DNA of 64,000 nucleotides from Glycine soja (taxonomy: Eukaryota > Streptophyta > Magnoliopsida > Fabales > Fabaceae). The stretch lies in the NCBI RefSeq assembly GCF_004193775.1, contig NC_041016.1:36915334-36979333 (forward strand), given 5' to 3'. The notes below the pieces were generated by a model. The model was not told where the DNA came from. It was given only the letters and a program-made list of their open reading frames with translations, and searched no databases. The position numbers and the translations under genes are program-made. Shown piece after piece: positions 32,138-43,768 of the stretch (positions within the stretch are counted from its first letter, which is position 1; the number at the start of each line of letters is the position of its first letter).

Positions 32138-33876
32138 TTGTTGCATCCCAGCGAGCTACATAACATGGAAACATGTTTAGCAGTGGAGGAATTGTTGCAA
32201 CAGATTATAGATCAAGGCCGACTGGAAGTCAGTGATGAGGGGAGGGAAGAGCAGCATATATGTATGCAGTCCACGGATGAGAGAAGTTTTGGAAGGCCTA
32301 AACCTTTGGTGACATATTTCACCAGGGACGTAGCTTCACAAAAGCTCCGATACCCCTCAGTAGCTAAACCTGTTCCTTTCCCATACCGAAACAGCCACGC
32401 AGTCCCGTGGAGGTATGAACCTCTGAGTGAAAGGAAAGAAGAGGCCACCGACATCAGCTCATTGTCAGCCAAGGTAACCAATATCACGGGGATGAGCGGC
32501 GTGACCCGCAGCGGTCGCGTGTTTGGACCCCTGACCTACCGACACAACCCAAAAATGTTAAAGGGAAGGCAAAGACAGTGGAACAACAAAATGACAAAAT
32601 GACCCCCACTATGAACAAGGATATTCCAGTGAAAGGTCTTCCAGAGAAAAGGGATGGATATGGCAAGAAGGAAGTGTCGCTAGAGGAAGCAAGCGAGTTT
32701 CTCCGTATTATTCAGCAGAGCGAGTTCAAGGTCATTGAGCAGCTCAACAAAACCCCGGCCAGGGTCTCTCTTTTGGAACTACTCATGAGCTCTGAGCCGC
32801 ATTGGGCTTTGCTAGTAAAGGTCTTGAACGAAGCTCATGTGGCTCAAGATATCTCTGTAGAGGGCTTTGGGGGACTCGTCAATAATATCACCGCCAACAA
32901 CTATCTCGCCTTCGCCGAAGAAGAAATCCCTGCCGAGGAGAGAAGGCATAACAGGGCTCTACATGTATCAGTCAAATGCATGGACCACGTCGAGGCCAAG
33001 GTGCTCATCGATAACGGTTCCAATTTAAATGTAATGCCCAAAAGCACGTTGAAGAAATTACCGTTTAATGCTTCCCATCTAAAGCCAAGTTCCATGGTGG
33101 TCCGTGCCTTCAACGGCACCTGCCGAGAGGTTAGGGGAGAGATTGACCTCCCTATACAGATAGGCCCTTATACCTGTCAAGTTACCTTTCAAATAATGGA
33201 TATTAACCCTGCTTACAGCTGCCTTTTGGGGTGCCCATGGATCCACTCGGTGGGAGTCGTTCCTTCTACACTCCACCAGAAATTGAAATTCGTAGTAGAG
33301 GGGCATTTGGTTATCGTATCGGGCGAGGAAGACATCTTGGTGAGTTGCCCGTCCTCTATGCCATATGTGGAAGCCGCGGTGGAGACATTAGAAATAGCCT
33401 TCCAGTCTTTTGAGGTGGTAAGCATTGCCTCTGTAGATTCCTTCTCTGGGCAACCTTGCCTGTCTGATACAGTAGTAATGGTGGCCCGAGTGATGTTGGG
33501 GAATTGTTACGATCCCAGAATGGGTTTAGGCAAGGACAACAGTAGCAGAACCAGCCTGATAAGCGCCAGAGGAAACCGTGGGAAGTTTGGGTTAAGCTAT
33601 AAACCCACACAAGCGGACATAAGGAAAAGCGTTGCAGGAAGGAAGAGCGGAGGTCAAGGCTCGCGATTGGGACAAGAAGTCAAAGGAGGCCCGCCCTGCC
33701 ACATTAGTAGGAGCTTTATAAGCGCAGGTCTAGGACACAAAGGCCAAGTCGTTGCGATATGCGAAGATGATTCTCCGAGTGGGTCAGTTTTTGTACGACC
33801 ATGCTCTCCTGGTTTCCGACTAGGAAATTGGCGAGTGGAGGAGCGCCCGGACATTTACGCAACAAACATAATGTAA
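32138..33876 (+). pseudogene. Ogre gag-pro linker and aspartic protease
   Basis: The linker (32138-32602) includes 'VTRSGRVFGP'. After a frame change the long open frame 32578-33876 carries the retropepsin: active site Asp at 33010-33012 in 'KVLIDNGSNLNVMP' (D-N-G-S, a variant common in Tat elements), then 'VVRAFNGTCREVRGEIDLPI' and 'YSCLLGCPWIHSVGVVPSTLHQKLKF'. After the protease comes a Gly/Lys-rich region with 'MGLGKDNSS' and the conserved end 'RPDIYATNIM', just before the candidate intron. The 432-codon frame is the least damaged part of this element. Confidence 0.85.
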
Positions 33877-34051
33877 CCCTTTGTGGCTTTTAAACTCTAC
33901 AGTTGGGCCTAGGCTTTAGGGTTTCCTTTTGTTAAGGCTTTATGTCTTTTGTTCCTGAATTTATAATACAAAGATCTTTCTTCATCTATTCCTACGTCTT
34001 CACCCATTCTCATCCATTTGCATGTTTATTTCTTTACGTTTAAAATGCCAG
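33873..34051 (+). other. Candidate Ogre intron between protease and RT
   Basis: Donor candidate GTAACC at 33873 follows codon two-thirds of ATG. Acceptor candidate 'aaaatgccag' ends at 34051 after a T-rich stretch (33940-34040). Removing these 179 bases brings the protease frame exactly into the RT frame and bypasses the TAA at 33874. An intron at this position is an established property of Ogre elements. The exact boundaries here are my inference from frame and consensus. Confidence 0.6.
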
Positions 34052-36045
34052 ATCCGATGATGAGTCCCTCGAAGGTACTAATACTTGGGACCCAACCATC
34101 GATTTCGAGCAAGAAACGAATCAGACAGAGGATGAAGAGGACGAGGATGTGGGACTTCCCCTGGAGTTGGAGAAGATAGTCGTCCATGAGGACCAAGAGA
34201 TGGGGCCTCATCAAGAAGAGATGGAACTAGTGGACTTAGGAACCAGCAGTGGAAAAAAAGAAGTAAAGATAGGCACGGGTATGACCGCACCCATCTGTGA
34301 AGAATTGACAGCCCTGCTAAAAGACTACCAAGACATCTTTGCTTGGTCGTACCAAGATATGCCCAGTTTGAGTTCTGACATTGTACAACACCGATTACCC
34401 CTAAATCCCAAGTGTTCCCCGGTGAAACAAAGGCTGAGGAGGATGAAGCCCGAGACATCCTTGAAAATAAAAGAAGAGGTAAAGAAGCAATTTGACGCTG
34501 GATTTTTGGCTGTTGCTCGGTGCCCAGAATGGGTTGCCAACATTGTTCTAGTCCCTAAGAAGGACGGGAAGGTGCGAATGTGTGTGGATTATCGGGACCT
34601 GAATCGAGCCAGTCCCAAAGACAATTTTCCTTTGCCGCATATCAATATCCTCGTGGATAATACAACCAATTTCGCTTTGTTTTCCTTCATGGATGGGTTC
34701 TCCAGTTAAAATCAGATAAAAATGGCGCCAGAGGATATGGAAAAGACTACCTTCATCCCCCTGTGGGGAACGTTTTGTTATAAGGTGATGTCCTTTGGAC
34801 TCAAGAATGTCGGGGCAACTTATCAACGGGCTATGGTGGCTTTGTTCCATGATATGATGCACCGAGAAATCGAGGTCTATGTGGACGACATAATTGCCAA
34901 GTTTAAAACCGAGGAGGAACACCTTGTCAACTTGCAGAAGTTGTTCGAAAGGCTTAGGAAGTATCAATTGAGGTTAAACCCCGCTAAGTGCACTTTCGGG
35001 GTCAAATAAGGGAAATTGCTAGGTTTCATCGTAAGCCAGAAAGGGATAGAGGTGGACCCCGAAAAGGTGAAGGCCGTCCTTGAGATGCCGGAACCCCGTA
35101 CCGAGAGGCAGGTCTGAGGTTTCCTGGGACGTTTGAATTATATTGCCAGATTCATATCACAGCTCACTTCTATTTGTGAGCCGTTGTTCAAACTCTTACG
35201 CAAAAACCAATCCGTCCGCTGGAACGAGGATTGTCAAGAGGCATTTGGAAGGATCAAACAGTGTCTCATGAACCCTCCTGTGCTTATGCTGCCGGTACCC
35301 GGAAGGCCTCTCATCTTGTATATGACGATTTTGGACGAGTCGATGGGATGTATGCTGGGGCAACATGACGAGTCTGGGAAGAGAGAGCGTGTTGTCTACT
35401 ACTTGAGTAAGAAGTTCACGGTGTGTGAAATGAATTACTCCCTGCTCGAAAGAACGTGTTGTGCTTTAGTCTGGGCGTCCCACCGTCTAAGACAATACAT
35501 GCTGAGCCATACCACCTGGTTGATATCCAAGATGGACTCGTTTAAGTACATCTTTGAAAAGCCTGCTCTCATAGGACGGATCGCCTGGTGGCATGTTTTG
35601 CTATCCGAGTTTGATATAGTTTACGTCACCCAAAAAGTGATAAAAGGAAGCGCCTTGGCAGATTATTTGGCTCAGCAGCCTCTCAACGACTATCAGCCCA
35701 TGCATCCCGAATTTCCGGATGAGGACATCATGGCCTTGTTTGAGTAAAAACTAGACGAGGACCGGGACAAGTGGACCGTGTGGTTTGACAGAGCGTCAAA
35801 CGTTCTAGGCCATGCCATTGGAGCAGTATTGGTCTCTCGAGACAATCAATGTATACCTTTCACAGCCAGGCTGGGGTTTGACTGCACCAACAATATGGCT
35901 GAGTATGAAGCGTGTGCCCTGGCCGTCCAGGCAGCAATTGACTCTAATGTCAAACTGCTCAAAGTGTACAGGGACTCAGCACTGGTGATTCACCAGCTGA
36001 GAGGGGAATGGGAAACTAGAGACCCCAAGTTGTACCCTACAAAGC
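34052..36045 (+). pseudogene. Ogre RT, RNase H and second (archaeal-type) RNase H, broken
   Basis: RT: 'WVANIVLVPKKDGKVRMCVDYRDLN' (34530-34610), 'FMDGFS' (34687), FGLKN(V/A) at 34797, and YVDD at 34878-34889. Connection: 'FLGRLNYIARFISQLT'. First RNase H at about 35290-35600 ('YYLSKKF..CE.NY..LE..C'). The second RNase H (35750-36030) shows the D-E-D set in 'WFDRAS', 'NNMAEYEAC' and 'RDSALVIHQL'. Two RNase H domains in tandem are a Tat-lineage trait. Stops: 34707, 35007, 35115 (Arg codon CGA to TGA) and 35745. A frameshift lies near 36035. Confidence 0.88.
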
Positions 36046-37471
36046 CAATATCAAGGAGTTGGCTGATTCCTTTGATGAGATCTCCTTCCATCACGTTCCT
36101 CGGGAGGAAAATCAAATGGAAGATGCGCTTGCTACTTTGGCGTCCATGTTCCAGCTAACACCGCACGGGGACCTACCATACATCGAGTTCTGGTGTCGTG
36201 GCAGACCCGCGCATTGTTTCCAGGTGGAAGAGGAACAGGATGGTAAGCCTTGGTATTTCGATATCGAGCGATTCATTGAAAGCAAAGAATACCCACCGGG
36301 GGCTTCCGACAATGATAAAAGGACATTGAGGAGGTTGGCGGCTGGTTTCTTCATGAGCGGGAGCATACTATATAAGAGAAACCATGACATGACCCTCCTG
36401 CAATGCGTGGATGCCAAAGAAGTGAACCACATGATCGAGGAAGTCCACGAGGGTTCGTTTGGAATGCACGCCAATGGGCATTCTATGGCCAGGAAGATCC
36501 TGAGAGCAGGTTATTACTGGCTTACTATGGAAAGTGATTGCTACACCCATGTAAGGAAATGCCATAAATGTCAAGCGTTCGTGGACAATGTCAATGCTCC
36601 GCCACATCCCTTGAATGTCATGTCCGCCCCTTGGCCTTTTTCCATGTGGGGGATAGACGTCATAGGGGCCATCGAACCCAAGGCTTCGAACGGTCATCGC
36701 TTCATTCTCGTGGCAATAGATTATTTCACCAATGTCATGAGGAGTGTAGTGGTCAGATTCATAAAGAGGGAGCTGATTTGTCGGTACGGACTCCTTAGGA
36801 AGATCATTACTGACAATGGCACCAATCTGAATAACAAGATGATGTAGGAAATGTGTACGGATTTCAAAATCCAACATCACAATTCCATGCCCTACTGACC
36901 AAAGATGAACGGAGTCGTGGAAGCAGCCAATAAGAATATTAAGAAAATTATTCAGAAGATGGCAATGTCGTACAAAGATTGGCATGAGATGTTGCCTTTT
37001 GCCTTGCATGGATACCGAACTTCTGTACGAACTTCTACTGGGGCAACACCGTACTCCTTAGTTTATGGAATGGAAGCGGTACTCCCGTTTGAGGTAGAGG
37101 TCTCCTCCCAGAGGATACTAGCAGAATCAGGCTTAGAAGAATCGGAGTGGGCTCAAACACGCTACGACCAACTCAACCTTATTGAAGGTAAGCGCTTGAC
37201 GGCCATGAGCCATGGGCGCCTGTATCAACAAAGAATGAAGAATGTGTTCGACAAGAAGGTGCGCTTGCACAAGTTCCAAGAGGGGGACCTTGTGCTGAAA
37301 AAGATGTCCCACGCTGTTAAAGATAATCGAGGGAAGTGGGCCCTGAACTACGAAGGACCTTTCGTCGTGAAAAGGGCTTTTTCCAAAGAGGCCCTGGTGC
37401 TGACCAACATGGATGGCGAGGAGCTACCTTTACCCGTGAACTCTGATGTTGTCAAGCGATACTATGCTTAG
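36046..37471 (+). pseudogene. Ogre integrase, broken
   Basis: It begins with 'FHHVPREENQMEDALATLASMFQ'-type linker. The zinc domain is at about 36430-36580 (H..H in 'HEGSFGMHANGH', C..C in 'CHKC'). Catalytic core: Asp 36656-36658 (WGIDVIG), Asp 36812-36814 (TDNGT), Glu 36920-36922 (VVEAANKN), i.e. DX35E. The C-terminus contains 'GDLVLKK' and 'GKWALNYEGPFVVKRAFS', the GPY/F module, and ends 'VVKRYYA'. Nonsense changes: TAG 36845 (Gln in the family) and TGA 36896 (Arg in the family). Integrase inserts the cDNA into chromosomal DNA. This copy cannot. Confidence 0.88.
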
Positions 37472-38367
37472 AATCTGGGGCAATTGAGGATATCGTTGCA
37501 TGTTCTTTTATATTTATGTGTTCTTCTTGGTTTCCCACAGGGATTCCCGTCTGCTGTATATTTCTCGTCACAATCTTTTAAAAGAAGAGAACATGAGTTT
37601 GAGGCTTCAGTCCTCACTTTGTGCTTTAAACCATGTGCAGTTTGTGATAACCTGAGCATTTTTGCTCAGTCCATGGGATGCCCCAAGCGCTTTATTAAAA
37701 CTGAACCTAACCAGCTTTCACTAAAAAGATTGTTGCATTTGAAAACACTCAGGCATACGCATACGCATGCATATTTTGTGATAATAGGGGTAGAATTGTC
37801 TTAGGCAGTGGTCAGATGCCGGGACGAAGCTGAAGGCATAAACCAATCAAGGTAAAACGGTAACGCGGCCACAGTTTGCCACACAATGTCATTTCCTACT
37901 TTCAGGTACTTAGGGACGGACACAAGTAGAGGCTAGGGTCACGACCGATAGATCGTCGTCCCTTGCCCAACTCTGGACAAACGGAAAGCGTCACTGCAAG
38001 GCAACCTCGTATCCTTTAAATTCCCAGTAATTATTATTGTTGTGTATTTAAAGTAAATATTGGATGCTTGATCTACCCTGAGGGGGTTCGAGTAAGCGAA
38101 CGCCGACCCGTAGGAAGCCATACTTATTTGATACCCAAAAAAAAAATGCAGGTTAGCTTGCCTAGGCGACCTAAGCTCGCCTAGGCGAGCAACCCCTGCA
38201 CGAATGGGGTTAAAAAAGGGGAGGGGGAAGTTTTCTGCACCCAAAAACTCTCCCCCCTCATTCAAAAAAACGAAGGCTCACGAGATTCACGAGTTTTGCA
38301 GCCCTTAGGTCACCATTTTTCCGCATTTTTGATTCCATTTTGCACTATTATTCATCTCCAACAAGAA
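37472..38367 (+). other. Spacer between integrase and ORF3
   Basis: No convincing ORF. It contains 'cttgcctaggcgacctaagctcgcctaggcgagcaacccc' type GC-rich text near 38155-38200, similar to the 'cgcctgggcgagct' block inside Ogre LTRs (for example 42440-42470), and short AC-rich sequence at 37750-37770. The block may be leader sequence for a separate ORF3 message. Confidence 0.5.
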
Positions 38368-39582
38368 ATGGCTCCAGAAAAGCTTTCCGCGAAGAGATCT
38401 AGGAGGGACACCGCGGCTGAAGGGACCAGTGCTGCCCCCGAGTTTGATAGCCATCATTGCAAGAGCGCCGAGCACCAGCAGCGCTTCGAGGGCATCAAAG
38501 GATGGTCGTTCCATAGAGAGAGATGCGTCCAGCTCAGGGACGATGAGTACACAGATTTTCAAGAGGAGATAGCTCGCCGACATTGGGCGTCGCTGGTGAC
38601 TCCCATGGCTATGTTTGACCCTGATATAGTCCTGGAGTTTTATGCTAATGCTTGGCCCACAGAAGAGGGAGTGCGAGACATGCGGTCATGGGTGAGGGGT
38701 CAGTGGATTCCCTTTGACACAGATGCCCTCGGCAAGTTCCTGGGTGACCCGCTAGTGTTGGAGGAAGGCCAGGAGTGCGAGTTTAGTCAGAGGAGGAACA
38801 AGGCCGATGGGTTCGACGAGGAGGCCATTGCCCAGCTATTATGCACACCGGGTGCGGATCATGCGCACCAGCATGAACACCTTGACCCAGATGTGGATGA
38901 CATTGCTGCTCAGCAATGTCTTGCCTAGTGATCATAACTCCGATCTCCCTCTGTCGAAGTGCAGCTGGTGTATGCTATCCTGACACGGATGAGCATCCAT
39001 GTGGCTCAGTTGATTGCTGACGCCATCTATTTATTTGCAGGTATGCCACCCACCAGGCACCCTCTAGACCCGAATAAGTCAAACAGGGCCCTGGGGTTTC
39101 CGGCATTGATCACGGGCCTCTGCCAGTCATTCGGGGTTCCCGTCACTCCTAGCAAGATGATTCGACCGCCGATCACCCGGGCCTTCATTTAAAAGTATTG
39201 CACGCCTAGGCAGGCGCAAGGTGATGCACCTCAGGCCGTAGACGCACCGCCACCACCTCATCAGGCTGATCCCGCTGGGTCATTAGGCATGGAGCGGTAT
39301 CTACAGAACTTGGTTCGCTAGCAGGCGGCCAACCACCAGGGGCAGGTGCAAATACATGAGTGTCTCTACCAGCTCGGCCTCAGTCAGTAGGGACAGGGTT
39401 TCGCTCCTTTTGCGTGCCCTACTCCAGATCAGTTTAAGGCTGAGGTCGCGTGGCCCGGAGATTGGCCCGAGGCCCGGGCAGGGGAGGCGCCTGGAGGAGC
39501 TCCCGGTGGTGTAGAGGAGGCCCGTATGGATGAGGAGATGACGGACTTGCTCGGCTTCTTGGGAGGAAGCGGAGCCACGTGA
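38368..39582 (+). pseudogene. Ogre accessory ORF3 ('putative plant transposon protein' type), broken
   Basis: The same frame runs from ATG 38368 to TGA 39580. N-terminal basic stretch (KRSRRDT), then 'FEGIKGWSFHRERCVQL', 'HWASLVTPMAMFDPDIVLEFYANA', 'WVRGQWIPFDTDALGKFLGDPL', then 'VQLVYAILTRMSIHVAQLIADAIYLFA' and 'NRALGFPALITGLCQSFGVPV', and an acidic C-terminus. This is the domain often annotated as putative plant transposon protein. Stops at 38926-38944 (a cluster), 39190, 39319 and 39388 break it. A truncated homologue lies on the minus strand at 52557-53215. The function is unknown. Its position after integrase parallels ORF2 of the SIRE1-like element. Confidence 0.75.
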
Positions 39583-40937
39583 CCGAGGTCACCGCACTTT
39601 TGTTACGGACATTACTATTTTTTTTGTTAGTTTGCTATTGATGTTTTCTATTATTGTCTATATTGCTTGACATTACTGTTTTCTGTTATTGTCCATATGG
39701 TTACTAACATTACTATTATTATTTTTCGGCGTTATGGCTCTCAGTTATTTCGTCACCGTTTTTTGCGACTTACCATTTCGTGCGTTTTTCGTTTACCTTG
39801 TGGTTAGACGTAAGTAGGTAGTATGCACCCCCGTCCGCACGATCTTTTAGAGAGGAAAAGAAAAAGAAAAAATGAACAAATGATAAATAACTTAAAAAAG
39901 AAAAAAAAAAGAGGAAAAGGAAAAGAGAGCAAGTAAGAAAAGAAAAAGAAGGAACAAAAAGAAGAAAATAAATAAAAATAAAAGTTGTCTAGCTAGAAAA
40001 CAACATGCTTGTGAAAAGAGATAACTTCCAACTTTTCTTTAGAAAAATTCACTGATCATAACCAGTTTTTGAGAAAAAAATGTGTATATGCTGAAGGGTG
40101 AACGCTGTGAGAATTTTCCTGAATACCCAAAATGGACTCGGCTGAATGCACAAATTGATAAAAGAACATATTATGGAAACACAGGGTTGACTAAAGTAGA
40201 GAAAATGAATCATGAGCCCTAGCATCACATGACCATAAAAGTTTGACACTTGAGTGTCCACGTAGGTGCATGCATGACTAGTTTTGCATAAAATTTCCAA
40301 ATCATCATTGTTGCATTTGTGTCATGGAAATAATGTGGGACATCCTCTTTTATCCTTGAACCAAACCAAACCCTGACATATATCATGTCCAGCCGTTCTA
40401 CAAGCCTTGAGCCAAAATCCCAACTTACCATAAACCTTGACCCAGGGTGAGAATGTCAATCGTTGCCCTCGGAAGAAAACAAAAAAAGAAAAGTTTCCAA
40501 TCAAAAGACTGGGAGAAAACAAAAAGAGAAAATTCTCAATCAAAGATTGAGAGAAAGCAAAAAAGAAAGGACAGAAAATTCCCGATCAAGGATCGAAAGA
40601 AAACAGAAGAAATATGCAGAAAGGTCTTTGGACCAGACAACATCTGAACAAATACAGAGTTACCACCAAGTAAACAAAAAAGAAAGGAAACCACGACCTA
40701 AGGTGGTCCTCTCCCTTCGATTGCCAACAAAAATCCTGTGCGTCGGTGGCTTGTTTACCTCACACTAAACAAAAACAGAAAAGGAAAAGGCCAAGAACAC
40801 TCAAAGCCAAAGTTCCCACCAAAAAACACCATTCCCAATAAAGAGTCCTATTGATCCATGATCACGCATGTAATCTTTGATTTGATAGGAAATGATTTGC
40901 AAAATCAAGTCATGGCATATCTATGGTTCGGAATTAG
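39583..40937 (+). other. Ogre 3' UTR, first part (A/G-rich and CAATCAAAGATTG block)
   Basis: Noncoding. A/G-rich low-complexity sequence at 39855-39985 and a short repeat block at 40490-40600 ('caatcaaagattgagagaaagcaaaaa'). The latter is expanded in the minus-strand element at 51127-51400. The segment 40045-40330 also matches 51560-51830 in reverse. No promoter or ORF is apparent. Confidence 0.7.
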
Positions 40938-41790
40938 GATGACATGCGGAGACAAATTATGGTCATTCCGCACACTTTTTCGCCATTCAGACACAGTCGT
41001 GTCCGATGGCACGCAGAGACTAACGTCATCTTCTGCGCTTCTTGTCATCCAGAGGTGGCGGGCCCGATGACATGCAGAGACAAATTATGGTCATTCTGCA
41101 CACTTTTTCTCCATTCAGACATAGTCGTGTCCGATGGCACGCAAAGACTAGCGTTGTCTTCTATGCCTTTTGTCATCTAGAGGCGGCGGGCCCGATGACA
41201 TGCGGAGACAAATTATGGTAATTCCGCACAATTTTTTGCCATTCAGACACAGTCGTGTCCGATGGCACGCAGAGACTAACATCGTCTTCTGCGCCTTTTG
41301 TAATCCAGAGGCGGCAGGCCTGATGACATGTGGAGACAAATTATGGTCATTCCGCACACTTTTTCGCCATTCAGACACAGTCGTGTTAGATGGCACGCAG
41401 AGACTAACGTCGTCTTCTGTACCTTTTGTCATCTAGAGGCGTCGGACCCGATGACATGCGGAGACAAATTATGGTCATTCTGCACACTTTTTCGCCATTC
41501 AGACACAGTCGCGTCAAATGGCACGCAAAGACTAACGTCGTCTTCTGCGCCTTTTGTCATCCAGAGGCGGCAGGCCCGATGACATGCGGGAACCATTTGG
41601 TCCCGCACTTTTTCACCTTTTTGTCATCTAGAGGCGGCGGGCCCGATGACATGCGGGAACCATTTGGTCCCGCAATTTTTCACCTTTTGTCATCCAGAGG
41701 CGGCGAGCCTGATGGCATGCGGGGAACCATTTGATCCTGCACCTTTTTTCACTATCCAGAAACAATCGAGTCCGATAGCGCGCGGAGAGA
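40938..41790 (+). repeat. 128-bp tandem repeat array in Ogre 3' UTR
   Basis: 'gatgacatg' recurs at 40938, 41066, 41194, 41322, 41450 and 41578, exactly 128 bp apart, then with shorter units (about 65 bp) at 41645 and 41710. Each full unit contains 'acaaattatggtcattc', 'cacgcagagactaacgtcgtc' and 'ccagaggcggcgggccc'. Short open frames here merely reflect the repeat. Tandem repeats in Ogre 3' UTRs are known and can seed satellite DNA. Confidence 0.93.
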
Positions 41791-41984
41791 AATTATGGTC
41801 ATCCGCGCCTTTCGTCGACCGAGAGGAATGAATTCGACAGTATCAGGATGATGTGTCGGTACTGATCACTTTCAAAATTTTTGCAGGTTCCGTTGGCAGG
41901 GAGATTGACCGACCAAATGGTTTTTCGCTCGAACGAAATTAGTGTCTTATCTTTTTCTTCCCTTTTATCTCCAATAAAAGACAA

Positions 41985-41999
41985 GTAAAGAGGGGCAAC
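41985..41999 (+). other. Polypurine tract of the plus-strand Ogre element
   Basis: 'gtaaagaggggcaac' directly precedes the LTR start TGTCATACCC at 42000. The reverse complement of the same tract adjoins the LTR at 47136. Confidence 0.85.
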
Positions 42000-43768
42000 T
42001 GTCATACCCTAATTTCGTCTGGGGACCATCCGTTTGTTGGGATGTGACCCTTGTTTGACCACTTCGAGGTACCTGGCACCCATCGTTAGGCAATCCGTAA
42101 AGTTCCGTGACATGCCAGAAGTCGAAAGGAAGCATTGTTTCACAATCCGTGAAGTTTCATAACATGCTGGAAGTCAAAAGGAAGCATTGTTGCACAATTC
42201 GTGAGGTTCTGTAACATTCCGGAAGTCAAAAAAGGGATGAGTACGTAATCCGCAAGGTTCCGTAACATTACGGAAAGAAAACAAGTATCGTTATGAAATT
42301 CGTAAAGTTCCGTAATGTTACGGAAAAAGAATCAGCAAAAAAGGTAGGGGTGTATTTAGTAAATAGGGGGTGCAAATAGCAACCAGTCCCACTTGGGCCT
42401 TCCAGGAAGTTCTTCAGAAGGCGGTGCCTTCTGGAGGAAGCAACCTAGCTCGCCTGGGCGAGCTGGGTGGCAAGCTCCTCCCTCGTTTTCCTATAAATAG
42501 GGGGAGGAGGGAAGAACCAAAATGTTCAACCCTCCTGGTATCTGAGAATCACTTAAAATTAGTGAGAAAAATTGTTTCCGTGAAGAAAATCCAAGCCGAG
42601 GCGCTTCCGTAACGCTTCTGTGACGTTTCCATGGGTGATTTCACGAAGATTTTCACCCGTTCTTCATCGTTCTTCGGTCTTCAACTGGTAAGTTCCCGAA
42701 ATCGAACTTTTCAATTCATTCTATGTACCCTTAGTGGTCCTCATTTGTTTCGCGTGCTTTTATTTTTATTTCATTTACTTTCCGTATCCCCTTTTGACGT
42801 GCTTTAATAATTTATTTAAGTCATTTTCTCACCTAAATAAAAAATAAAATAAATTTCCACCGATCATTCGTATTATAACATCCTTTAATTTTTGTTAAAA
42901 TTAAATCTGACCGTTCGGTCATGCCATAACCACGTTTAAAATCAAAAAGAGGCAAAATAATAATATAATAATCAAATCGACTAATAACCAAAGTGAAACT
43001 AAGGCTTTGGGATTTTCCTTTCTTAATCGAATCGACTAATAACCAAAGTGAAACTAAGGCTAAAATCAATTCATAAATCAAACTTTTGGTCATTGCCTAA
43101 AAAAGCCATTTTTAAAGGTCCAACGCCTTGAAATGGTCCTTTCCGCTTTTATTGGTTAAACGTAGATTTTCTAAAGGCCTAAAATCAACATGTAGCTTTA
43201 TTACCTCTTTCAAAAATAATAAGAGATCATTAATGGTCCAATGCCTTAATGTTTTCTCTCCTTTCAAAAGAATCGAAAGATTGTGTAATGGTCCAACGTC
43301 TTAAATGACCTTTCATTCAATAAAACATATCTTGCAAAAAAGCATAAAAACAACTTAACCAACACTTAGTTCTCAAAGAACTACGTAGGTCTGATTTCCT
43401 TATTACAATTGAGGAATACATAGGAGCAAAGGGAAACACCCTTGTCGACCACAAAAAAGATAAAAATATAAAAAGGCATAAAAAGACATAAGAATGTAAA
43501 AAGGGAAAATAACAAAAATTGAAGTCATATTTGCACATTTGATTGAAGGTTGCCGTCTTTTGTGATGGACGTGTGGGGTGCTAATACCTTCCCCGTGTGT
43601 AAATACAACTCCCGAACCTTTCACTTAAAGTTCGTAGACCATGTCTTTTCCGGTTTTTCCGATATTTTCCTCAAATAAACGTTGGTGGTGACTCCGCGCA
43701 TATTCCTTTCTTGGAAGACGCACCCACGAGTCACGCGTCGCCCTTCCTCCGAAGGGAAGGTTGCGACA
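42000..43768 (+). repeat. 3' LTR of the plus-strand Ogre element
   Basis: Full-length 1769-bp LTR, TGTCATACCC...GGTTGCGACA. It contains repeated 'gttccgtaacattacgga' motifs (42100-42330), TATA-like 'tataaatag' (42492-42500), splice-donor-like GGTAAGT (42687-42693), duplicated 'gggattttcctttcttaatcgaatcgactaataacc' text (42970-43045), and the CTACGTAG hairpin (43378-43430). It pairs with the truncated LTR at 26444. Confidence 0.92.

Larger units (their letters stand above)
26444..43768 (+). mobile_element. Ogre/Tat Ty3-gypsy element (GmOgre-like), 5'-truncated and pseudogenised
   Basis: Order on the plus strand: partial 5' LTR, leader, ORF1, gag, protease, candidate intron, RT, RNase H, second RNase H, integrase, ORF3, tandem-repeat 3' UTR, PPT, 3' LTR. 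An extra ORF before gag, an intron between protease and RT, a second (archaeal-type) RNase H and a long repeat-bearing 3' UTR are hallmarks of the Ogre/Tat lineage. The 5' LTR has lost both ends and the PBS. All genes carry stops or frameshifts. The two LTRs differ clearly, with several substitutions and indels per 300 bp by eye, so this copy is much older than the SIRE1-like one. Confidence 0.88.
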
